DNA from: Alphaproteobacteria bacterium UBA4588
Lineage (GTDB): Bacteria > Pseudomonadota > Alphaproteobacteria > Rhodobacterales > Rhodobacteraceae
DNA length: 64,000 nt
Reading direction: 5' to 3'
NCBI GenBank assembly: GCA_905182195.1
Contig: CAJJAW010000005.1
Coordinates: 372,001-436,000 of the forward strand
The notes under the pieces are model-generated. The model did no database searches, was not told the DNA's origin, and worked only from the letters and a program-made list of their open reading frames with translations. A program made the position numbers and the translations under genes. Positions 27,101 through 34,046 of the stretch are shown here, in pieces (the stretch's first letter is position 1; every line of letters starts with the position of its first letter).

Positions 27101-27184
27101 TAAGTTTAAATTAAACTTATAATTGGATCCATGTATCCAAAAAGAATCATAATTTAAACTGTATTAATCATAATTTAAACTGTA
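27101..27184 (+). promoter_or_regulatory. Palindrome and direct repeats upstream of the Met-rich repeat gene
   Basis: TAAGTTTAA (27101-27109) and TTAAACTTA (27111-27119) form a perfect 9-bp inverted repeat about one central base. Downstream, a 19-base sequence (AATCATAATTTAAACTGTA) occurs twice, at 27145-27163 and 27166-27184, that is 21 bases or two helical turns apart. The core TTTAAAC is shared by all. This pattern fits binding of a dimeric regulator on one face of the DNA just upstream of the ribosome-binding site (AAGGGAGA) of the gene at 27201. Confidence 0.5.
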
Positions 27185-27200
27185 CTTAAGGGAGACTATT

Positions 27201-28433
27201 ATGTTCGGATATGGAAATACCCCGGCGGATATGACCGGAGGCACAATGGCAAGCATGCCCCCTGATGGGATGGCTAACGTAACCTCTGCAGACATGGGCA
27301 GTATGCCTCCACATGCCATGGAGGGTATGACTGCTGACCATATGGGCAATATGCCTCCTGACGCCATGGGCGGTATGACTGCTGACCACATGGGAGCAAT
27401 GCCTCATGACGCCATGGGCGGTTGTACATCTGGGCACATGGACGCGTGTCCACCCGATGCTATGGGCGGTATGAGCGCTGGGCACATGTCTAATATGCCT
27501 CCCGATGCCATGAGCGGTATGAGCGGTGACATGATGGGCAATATGCCTCCACATGCCATGGAGGGTATGACTGCTGACCATATGGGCAATATGCCTCCTG
27601 ACGCCATGGGCGGTATGACTGCTGACCACATGGAAGCAATGCCTCATGACGCCATGGGCGGTTGTACATCTGGGCACATGGACGCGTGTCCACCCGATGC
27701 TATGGGCGGTATGAGCGCTGGGCACATGTCTAATATGCCTCCCGATGCCATGAGCGGTATGAGCGGTGACATGATGGGCAGTATGCCTCCACATGCCATG
27801 GAGGGTATGTCTGCTGACCATATGGGAAATATGCCTCCTGACGCGATGGGCGGTATGACTGCTGACCATATGGGCAATATGCCTCCTGACGCCATGGGCG
27901 GTATGCCTCCAGGTATGATGGACGCCATGCCTCCCGGAGCCATGGGCGGCATGGATATGAGCATGCTTAGCCAACTTCCACCTGAAGTTATGGCCGAGTT
28001 GGGCGACGTCGATTGGGCTAGCGTACCACCCGAGGCTATGGAAGCAGGTATGGGAGCCTTTATGGACGGTATGGCTAATGGCATGAGCCCAGCGGACGCC
28101 ATGGATGCAGGTATGGCAGCAGGTGAGGCAGCTATGCCTCCAGGTGAAATGGGCAATATGAATGCTGACACGATGGGCAATATGCCTCCAGAAGCCATGG
28201 GCAGCATGAATGCTGATATGATGGGTAATATGCCTCCCGATGCCATGGGCGGCATGACCGCTGACCACATGGGCAATATGCCTCCACATGCCATGGAGGG
28301 TATGACTGCTGACCATATGGGCAATATGCCTCCTGACGCCATGGGCGGTATGGACGCAGGAATGATGTCGCACATGCCAGCTGACGCAATGGGCGGTATG
28401 AGCCCTGATCATGATGGGCAATATGCCTCCTGA
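27201..28433 (+). CDS. Met-rich tandem-repeat protein, first segment
   Basis: A 410-residue protein made mostly of 16-residue units of the form MPPDAMGGMTADHMGN, with variants in which Met is replaced by Cys (GGCTSGHMDACPPDAMGG) and His or Asp is common. Only residues about 255-310 leave the pattern (LSQLPPEVMAELGDVDWASV). No signal peptide, membrane span or known domain. The Met/His/Cys/Asp array resembles soft-metal (copper or silver) binding repeats. The ATG has AAGGGAGA at the right distance. Near 28410 an extra base puts the repeats out of frame and ends this segment in DGQYAS. The gene lies between a cyclase and a type I secretion transporter, so it is a candidate cargo. Confidence 0.75.
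   Translation: MFGYGNTPADMTGGTMASMPPDGMANVTSADMGSMPPHAMEGMTADHMGNMPPDAMGGMTADHMGAMPHDAMGGCTSGHMDACPPDAMGGMSAGHMSNMPPDAMSGMSGDMMGNMPPHAMEGMTADHMGNMPPDAMGGMTADHMEAMPHDAMGGCTSGHMDACPPDAMGGMSAGHMSNMPPDAMSGMSGDMMGSMPPHAMEGMSADHMGNMPPDAMGGMTADHMGNMPPDAMGGMPPGMMDAMPPGAMGGMDMSMLSQLPPEVMAELGDVDWASVPPEAMEAGMGAFMDGMANGMSPADAMDAGMAAGEAAMPPGEMGNMNADTMGNMPPEAMGSMNADMMGNMPPDAMGGMTADHMGNMPPHAMEGMTADHMGNMPPDAMGGMDAGMMSHMPADAMGGMSPDHDGQYAS
27301..27780 (+). repeat. Recent 240-bp tandem duplication in the Met-rich gene
   Basis: Bases 27301-27540 and 27541-27780 are near-identical by direct comparison: I find two differences (first base G versus A, and 27394 G versus the A at 27634). Each copy holds five 16-residue units, including one Cys-containing pair. 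A third, partial copy begins at 27781 and diverges after about 60 bases. Confidence 0.92.
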
Positions 28434-28695
28434 CGCTATGGGCGGTATGAATGCTGATATGATGGGCAATATGCCTCCCGACGCAATGGGCGGCTGTACC
28501 TCTGATATGATGGAAGCTATGCCAGCTGATGCAATGGGCGGTATGTCCCCAGATATGATGGAAGCTATGCCAGCTGACGCTATGGGCGGTATGGACGCAG
28601 GAATGATGTCGCACATGCCAGCTGACGCAATGGGCGGTATGAATGCTGATATGATGGGCAATATGCCTCCCGACGCAATGGGCGGTATGAGCTGA
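28411..28695 (+). CDS. Met-rich tandem-repeat protein, second segment (after frameshift)
   Basis: 94 codons that continue the same 16-residue repeat in the +1 frame, beginning MMGNMPPDAMGGM. The apparent start has no ribosome-binding site. The natural reading is that the segment belongs to the preceding protein: deleting the C at 28410 joins SPD to MMGN in register with the repeat. It ends where GGTATGAGC is followed by TGA, because two bases of an expected GCGC are missing. Confidence 0.65.
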   Translation: MMGNMPPDAMGGMNADMMGNMPPDAMGGCTSDMMEAMPADAMGGMSPDMMEAMPADAMGGMDAGMMSHMPADAMGGMNADMMGNMPPDAMGGMS

Positions 28696-28696
28696 C

Positions 28697-29257
28697 ATGA
28701 TGGGCAATATGCCTCCTGACGCCATGGGCGGTTGTACCGCTGACCACATGGGAGCGTGTCCACCAGATGCAATGGGCGGTATGACTGCTGACCATATGGG
28801 CAATATGCCTCCTGACGCCATGGGCGGTATGGATGCTGATATGATGGCAAACATGCCAGCTGACGCTATGGGTGGTATGACCGGTGATCACATGAGCTCG
28901 TGTCCACCAGACGCAATGGGCGGTATGACTGCTGATCACATGGGATCAATGCCGCCTGACGTAATGGGCGGTATGAGTTCAGCTCAGACGGACGCTGTGC
29001 CGGCTGGAGCAATGGACGATGGTGGAATGGGGGCAATGGGCTCCTCATTTGCAGCAGATACCGCCGGTGGAATGCCTGGTGGTAGTCCAATGGATGCCAT
29101 GGACGGCGCTCTTAGCGCGGGAATGGATTCAGCCGCTAGCCAGGGAGCGCCTATGGATGTTGCTGGGATGGCGGCTGATCCTGGTCAAGGTACTGTGACT
29201 GATGATCCCGGTGCCCAAACAACAGAAGACCCAAGCTTAGATACTGGCGGCGGTTAA
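28697..29257 (+). CDS. Met-rich tandem-repeat protein, C-terminal segment (after second frameshift)
   Basis: 186 codons: residues 1-95 continue the 16-residue repeats (with Cys variants such as GGCTADHMGACPPDAMGG), then a non-repetitive tail rich in Gly, Ala, Met and Asp ends in DDPGAQTTEDPSLDTGGG. The acidic, glycine-ended tail with no RTX nonapeptides could carry a C-terminal export signal, as type I substrates do, but this is inference. Start ATG lies one base after the previous stop; the true gene probably runs through from 27201, giving roughly 690 residues. A strong terminator follows. Confidence 0.65.
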   Translation: MMGNMPPDAMGGCTADHMGACPPDAMGGMTADHMGNMPPDAMGGMDADMMANMPADAMGGMTGDHMSSCPPDAMGGMTADHMGSMPPDVMGGMSSAQTDAVPAGAMDDGGMGAMGSSFAADTAGGMPGGSPMDAMDGALSAGMDSAASQGAPMDVAGMAADPGQGTVTDDPGAQTTEDPSLDTGGG

Positions 29258-29298
29258 TTTTTAGCACAATAGCAAAAAAGTAGCCTAATTGAACTTAT

Positions 29299-29335
29299 GA
29301 GGATTACGGTTGAAAAACCGTAATCCTCTTTCTTT
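29299..29335 (+). terminator. Rho-independent terminator of the Met-rich repeat gene
   Basis: GAGGATTACGG (29299-29309) pairs perfectly with CCGTAATCCTC (29318-29328) around an 8-base loop and is followed by TTTCTTT. It lies 42 bases after the stop codon and separates this gene from the ABC transporter gene, which therefore needs its own promoter or read-through. Confidence 0.88.
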
Positions 29336-29509
29336 AAAAAAATACTTTAATTATACCTCATATTCCATATGATAATTTTTAGGTGAAGGTTTAAAAGGCT
29401 AGTTCTCGTATATGAAAAACTCGCAATACATTAGAAAAAATTATTTTCACCATTTAATTTTAACTAGAAAATTTTTTGGGAATAACCCTAATCATAGGGA
29501 TTTCAGACG

Positions 29510-31648
29510 ATGAACACAAAGACACTTAGGTCTTTATCTCTGGGGGCGACCGCCCTCGCCCGACAGTTTGGGGTCAGAATTACTGTTGAGCAGTTAGAAA
29601 AAAAGATTTCACAAGGTGAAATTTCATCCGAGAAAGAATTAAAAAATACCCTTAAGGACCAAGGGATAAAAGTTCAGCGCTTGAAGCCAAGTTTAAAAAC
29701 TTTGACGGATCGTTTATACTATTTTCCGTGTGTAGCGCTCATGCGCGACGGAACAGCCAGAATAATAATTAGCTGCAAGCCAAATACGGATCATGTAGTT
29801 GAGTTTCAATTACTAGATCCATTGGATCCAACCAATAAAATTAATGTTGAAAATGAGGCAGAGTTCAAACGTAATTGGGGTGGATCTGTTTATCTCATTT
29901 CAAGCGAAACGGGTATTGCCTCACAGGATCGTACTTTTGACTGGACCTGGTTCATCCCTGAACTGTACCGTTTTAAAGGTTTGCTAGGGCTCACATTTAT
30001 TGCTGCTATGCTAACAGCTTTTTTGGGGCTAGCTCCGATCGTATTTATTCAAATATCTCTAGATAAAGTGTTAAATTATGGAGCAGTATCAACCTTATAT
30101 ATTTTGGTGATGGGTGTTACTGCGGCACTCATTTTTAACGGCATATTGGGCTATGTTCGCGACTACGTAATAAATTTTATTTCTACGTCAATAGAAGCTC
30201 GATTATCCGGAGATATTTTTGACAAAGTGATGGCACTACCAGCCTCAACCTTTCAAACTGGATCACCCTCCGAGTTTGAGGCTCTTCTTCAGGCATCCGG
30301 AAAAATTAAAAACTTTATCTCAACACAAGTCTTAAAGACAATTTTTGATGCGACCAACATTCTAGTATTTCTTCCTGTCCTTTTTGGTTATAGCCCCATT
30401 CTCGCTCTTATAGTAACGTTATTTTCAATGACCATCGGGGCTATTACCCTGTTTGGCAGATGGCGCCAGGCCGAGGCTGGGAAAATTACAGGCCCAATAG
30501 AAGCCTCAAAGCATAGGGTGGCTCAATCCAGCGTTGCGGGTATAGAAACGATAAAGGCATTTTCGCTGGGAGCTTCACAACGACGAGAATGGCGAAAAGT
30601 ATCTGCCAGAAGTATACGCCAAAGTATACAAGGTCAGATTTCCAGCATGATTATCACTAATATAAATGCGACACTGTCCCAACTCATGACGGTTGCGATT
30701 GTTACGACGGGGGTTCTTCTGGTGCTTGGTAGCGGGTTATCAGCAGGAGCTATCATTTCTTGCAATATGCTTGGAGGAAAGCTTGTATCCCCATTCACTG
30801 CATTATTCACGTTTTTCTCAGATTTGAAGGGCTTTAGGTCAACACTTGAATCAGTAGGCACGAGTTGGAATGGTCCAAACGAACGGGTCGGCGTCGGAAA
30901 TGAAATGGTTGTTAAAGGTGAAGTAGTTTGTAAGGACGTTGTTATTAAGTTTGAAAATACAAATGCTCTTAACGGCCTGAATTTGAGTATTCCTGCGAGG
31001 GCAAAAGTGGCTATTGTTGGACCATCGGGTTCCGGAAAGACAACATTTTTGCGTCTCTGCCAGGGTTTTTTGAGACCAAATACGGGTTCAATGGAAATTG
31101 ATGGTCAGAATGTTCGCTATTTAAGTTTAGATAACTATCGTAGCCAGAATACATTGATAGATGGCAATCCGGTCTTCTTTGGCGCAACAATTGAGGAAAA
31201 TTTACGAAAGGTACAGCCAGATATCAGCGAGCGAGAGTTTCAGGAAATACTTCAAATTTCTGGCCTGCAGAAGGTTCTAGATGATCTACCAGAGGGAATC
31301 TCAACCGAAATCAATCAGTTTGGTATGCCATTATCTCAAGGTAACCGTGTAACTTTAGCTTTGGCCCGCGGCCTAATGGCAAGGCCTCGTATACTTTTAA
31401 TTGATGAAGCACTTGCTAGTTTAGATAAATCAAGTCAAATTTCTTTCTTTGAAAACTTCTCTAAAATATCCGAACTAAAAACCGTTTTAATGGCCACCCA
31501 TGATCTTCGTTCAACAGCTGCATTCGAGCAAATTATAGTGCTCGAAAAAGGTGTAGTTGTAGGACAGGGGGCCCACGATGCACTTTTAGACACATGCCCT
31601 CTCTATAAAGAGCTATGGGCTATGGAGCAAAAACTAGCGGGAATGTAA
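29510..31648 (+). CDS. Type I secretion ABC transporter with degenerate C39-like domain
   Basis: A 712-residue fused permease-ATPase of the LapB/HlyB kind. Residues 1-140 resemble the C39 peptidase domain but lack the catalytic Cys (SLGATALARQFGV where peptidases have D-C-G/A), so it should bind rather than cut cargo. Six membrane segments lie between about 160 and 430. The ATPase has Walker A GPSGSGKTT near 504, signature LSQGN near 607 (instead of LSGGQ), Walker B ILLIDEAL near 628, and the H-loop in MATHD. The unusual signature may alter ATP cycling. It pairs with the HlyD-type gene 32 bases downstream. No TolC-like gene is in the window. Confidence 0.88.
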   Translation: MNTKTLRSLSLGATALARQFGVRITVEQLEKKISQGEISSEKELKNTLKDQGIKVQRLKPSLKTLTDRLYYFPCVALMRDGTARIIISCKPNTDHVVEFQLLDPLDPTNKINVENEAEFKRNWGGSVYLISSETGIASQDRTFDWTWFIPELYRFKGLLGLTFIAAMLTAFLGLAPIVFIQISLDKVLNYGAVSTLYILVMGVTAALIFNGILGYVRDYVINFISTSIEARLSGDIFDKVMALPASTFQTGSPSEFEALLQASGKIKNFISTQVLKTIFDATNILVFLPVLFGYSPILALIVTLFSMTIGAITLFGRWRQAEAGKITGPIEASKHRVAQSSVAGIETIKAFSLGASQRREWRKVSARSIRQSIQGQISSMIITNINATLSQLMTVAIVTTGVLLVLGSGLSAGAIISCNMLGGKLVSPFTALFTFFSDLKGFRSTLESVGTSWNGPNERVGVGNEMVVKGEVVCKDVVIKFENTNALNGLNLSIPARAKVAIVGPSGSGKTTFLRLCQGFLRPNTGSMEIDGQNVRYLSLDNYRSQNTLIDGNPVFFGATIEENLRKVQPDISEREFQEILQISGLQKVLDDLPEGISTEINQFGMPLSQGNRVTLALARGLMARPRILLIDEALASLDKSSQISFFENFSKISELKTVLMATHDLRSTAAFEQIIVLEKGVVVGQGAHDALLDTCPLYKELWAMEQKLAGM

Positions 31649-31680
31649 ATCCTATCCGTTGACTTATAAAGAGAAACTGA

Positions 31681-33624
31681 ATGGCTGATAAATCTTATAC
31701 AGACGGTGAGTATATTTTCCGAGAGGGTGAAAGTGCGGCTTATGCATACGTCATCAAATCAGGAGCCGTGGAAATAACAAAACACAGTACTGCAGGTGAG
31801 CAAGTATTAGCTGAGTTAACGGCACCCACTATCTTCGGTGAAATGGCGCTTATCGATGGAAATCCCCGCAGCGCAGGGGCTCGGGCCAATGTGAACACTG
31901 TCGTTAGTGAAGTAACTGCCGAGGCGTTCGTCAAGTATTTAAAACAAAATCCAGAAACCGCCGTCCAGATCATGAAGAATATTTCACAAAACTTGCGGAC
32001 CTCAAATCAATTAGTCGCAAAATATGAGCGCGCAGATACTGGCGACAAAGGCTCTGCCCCAATTCAGGTTTTCACGGAAAACGCATCCCTTGATTTTGAA
32101 ATAGATGACACTGACGCCATATATGAACAGGGCCCCTCAAAGCCTGTTTTAATTTTAGCTCTTACCTTACTAATATTTTTTATTGGGAGCGTCGTATTTG
32201 CCTCCCTTAGTCAGGTGGATACAACAATATCTGCTCGTGGGGAATTTCTGACCGCAACGCCGAACGTCATTGTGGAAGCCAGCGCAAGTTCCGTTGTAAA
32301 AAGTGTGGAAGTGGAGCGCGGTGACACAGTAGTTAAAGGTCAGATTATAGCATACCTAGATGATACTGTTGTGGCCGTAAATTTAAAACAGAACCAAGAA
32401 AAGATTGATAATATCTACCAGTCGCTGGTAGGGCTTCACATGGAGCAGATGCTGAACAATAACATTCAGAAATTCAATTCGAAACTAAAATTAGATAGTT
32501 TTTATGAAGCAACAATTGAAAAGTTAAATTTGCAAAATAGTTCTGAAAAATTTAATAGATTGTATCGAGATACGTTAATGAAAAAAGTATTGGAATATTC
32601 CGAAAAGATTAAGTCTTTTGATTCCAAGCTAGACACAGCTCGAAATGAGTATGAGTCATCAAAAGAACTTTTCGTAATTTCAAAAAAACAAACAGAAATT
32701 AAGGCCCAAATAGCTAGGGCGAAGAGTGAACTGTATGACCGACAGAAGGGTACATTATCGGATATTTTAATAAAGCAGACAGAAATAAAAGCCAAACAGA
32801 CCGCGGTACAGAAAGATCTTTATGAGCGACAGGTCGTATCCCTGTCCCAATATCTATCGTCAAAGGATGCGCTTTTAAACGCAGAAAAATCTCAGTTTAA
32901 CTCCAAAACTTCAACTACAAAGCTTGAGCTAGATTATCTCTCAGCAAAAGATGCGGTGTTAAACGCGGAAAAATCTCAATTTAATGCCAAGGCCGCGATC
33001 CCAAAACTTGAATCTGCAGTCACAACTCAAACAGCTGACAAACAGGCATTTATAGCAAGTTGGGCTTCAAAACTGACCGGTGAAATAACAGCAAAGAACG
33101 AAGAATTAACTCAGCTAAATCAAGAAAAAATTAAACTTTCCAGACTTGTTGATAATATAATTGTGAAGTCGCCAGCTGAAGGTATTGTTTTGGATATACC
33201 GGCAGTTGCCCGAGGTGGTATTGTTAGTGAAGGCGAGCCTATCGTTACCTTAGTCCAGTCTAATCAACCTTTGTTTCTTGAGGTTGATATAGATCCTAAA
33301 AAGATAACTGATATGAAACCTGGTATGAAAGTTTCTGTTAAATTAGATGCCATGCCGTTTCAAGAATTTGGCGGACTGGACGGTGAACTAATATATGTTT
33401 CTAACGACACATTCAATGAATCAGTATCCGGCGATCAAGGTGTGTTTTACAGAGGCAGGGTCAAAGTACAGAGCCTTAAAGAATCTGATATGCCGTCAGA
33501 TTTTAACTTATCTCAAGGGATGATGGCTACAGCCGATATAATGATAGGGCAACGACCTTTGATTTCTTATTTCACATATCCCATCTTGAACGCCTTTGAA
33601 GAGTCATTTAACGAGCCAGAATAA
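31681..33624 (+). CDS. HlyD-type membrane fusion protein with N-terminal cyclic-nucleotide-binding domain
   Basis: 647 residues. Residues 1-110 form a CAP/PKA-type cyclic-nucleotide-binding domain: the phosphate-binding cassette FGEMALIDGNPRSAGARA (52-69) has the key Glu (E54) and Arg (R63). One membrane span follows (about 155-174). The periplasmic part has a first lipoyl half (VKSVEVERGDTVVKGQIIA), a long coiled coil with internal repeats (SKDALLNAEKSQFNSK near 395, SAKDAVLNAEKSQFNAK near 422), the second lipoyl half (VKSPAEGIVLDIPAVARGG) and a beta-barrel. It is the adaptor of a type I secretion system with a cytosolic cNMP sensor. It pairs with the ABC gene upstream. Confidence 0.9.
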   Translation: MADKSYTDGEYIFREGESAAYAYVIKSGAVEITKHSTAGEQVLAELTAPTIFGEMALIDGNPRSAGARANVNTVVSEVTAEAFVKYLKQNPETAVQIMKNISQNLRTSNQLVAKYERADTGDKGSAPIQVFTENASLDFEIDDTDAIYEQGPSKPVLILALTLLIFFIGSVVFASLSQVDTTISARGEFLTATPNVIVEASASSVVKSVEVERGDTVVKGQIIAYLDDTVVAVNLKQNQEKIDNIYQSLVGLHMEQMLNNNIQKFNSKLKLDSFYEATIEKLNLQNSSEKFNRLYRDTLMKKVLEYSEKIKSFDSKLDTARNEYESSKELFVISKKQTEIKAQIARAKSELYDRQKGTLSDILIKQTEIKAKQTAVQKDLYERQVVSLSQYLSSKDALLNAEKSQFNSKTSTTKLELDYLSAKDAVLNAEKSQFNAKAAIPKLESAVTTQTADKQAFIASWASKLTGEITAKNEELTQLNQEKIKLSRLVDNIIVKSPAEGIVLDIPAVARGGIVSEGEPIVTLVQSNQPLFLEVDIDPKKITDMKPGMKVSVKLDAMPFQEFGGLDGELIYVSNDTFNESVSGDQGVFYRGRVKVQSLKESDMPSDFNLSQGMMATADIMIGQRPLISYFTYPILNAFEESFNEPE

Positions 33625-33881
33625 TAAGATTTTTATTGGGGGCAGCTTACAGAGCCCCAAACCCATAATCAAACAATTGGTTTAATGGTAATTTAATTTA
33701 TTAAGCCATTCTGGTAAGCCTCTTAGTCGGTTCATCCATATTCACAATTAGTCGTTAAATATCCTGCCCAACCCAACCAGACACGAAATCTCTTGCAAAA
33801 AAACCTATTCTTATAGCTTCAATAGCCTTGGGCCTGACAAGGCGATAAGCTCCTAATTCGTTTTGAATAATGGAGGGGCTT

Positions 33882-33958
33882 TGGTGGCGGTACAGGGACT
33901 CGAACCCCAGACACGCGGATTATGATTCCGCTGCTCTAACCAACTGAGCTATACCGCC
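33882..33958 (-). tRNA. tRNA-Met (anticodon CAT, elongator type)
   Basis: Reading leftwards from 33958 the sequence folds as a full cloverleaf: acceptor GGCGGTA pairing with TACCGCC, D-arm GCTCAGTTGGTTAGAGC, anticodon stem GCGGA/TCCGC with loop ATCATAA (anticodon CAT), T-arm GGTTCGAGTCC, and an encoded CCA at 33882-33884. The G-C first pair and D-arm are those of elongator tRNA-Met rather than initiator. An Ile2 (lysidine) identity cannot be fully excluded. Its 3' end faces the AT-rich secretion-gene block. Confidence 0.95.
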
Positions 33959-34046
33959 TATCGACGCTGGGGATAGGCAATGCCGAGACCGTCGTCAAGC
34001 ATGAATCTGGCTTGCAATTTTGTATTTAATTAACTTAGCCTTAGCC

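Larger units (their letters stand above)
27290..28990 (+). repeat. 48-bp (16-codon) tandem repeats of the Met-rich gene
   Basis: About 30 copies or part copies of a 48-bp unit built around CCTCCTGACGCCATGGGCGG. They continue across both frame breaks, interrupted only near 27950-28140. Because the unit is a multiple of three without stop codons in several frames, long artefactual frames appear on the opposite strand. Confidence 0.9.

Noticed and set aside
27186-28850. A 554-codon open frame on the minus strand, rich in His, opposite the Met-rich gene
   Set aside because: It is a by-product of the stop-free 48-bp repeats. It has no ribosome-binding site, no neighbours on that strand, and the plus frame has a good start, terminator and context.
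27290-28990. Regular repeats considered as a CRISPR array
   Set aside because: Repeats are directly adjacent 48-bp coding units with no unique spacers and no cas genes.
33625-33670. TTGGGG / CCCCAA hairpin after the HlyD-type gene as a terminator
   Set aside because: Stem is interrupted by an extra G and no T run follows, so it is too weak to list.
33882-33910. tRNA-Met 3' end as an attachment site with a partner repeat
   Set aside because: No copy of the tRNA 3' end was seen near the left border or elsewhere in the window, and no integrase is present.
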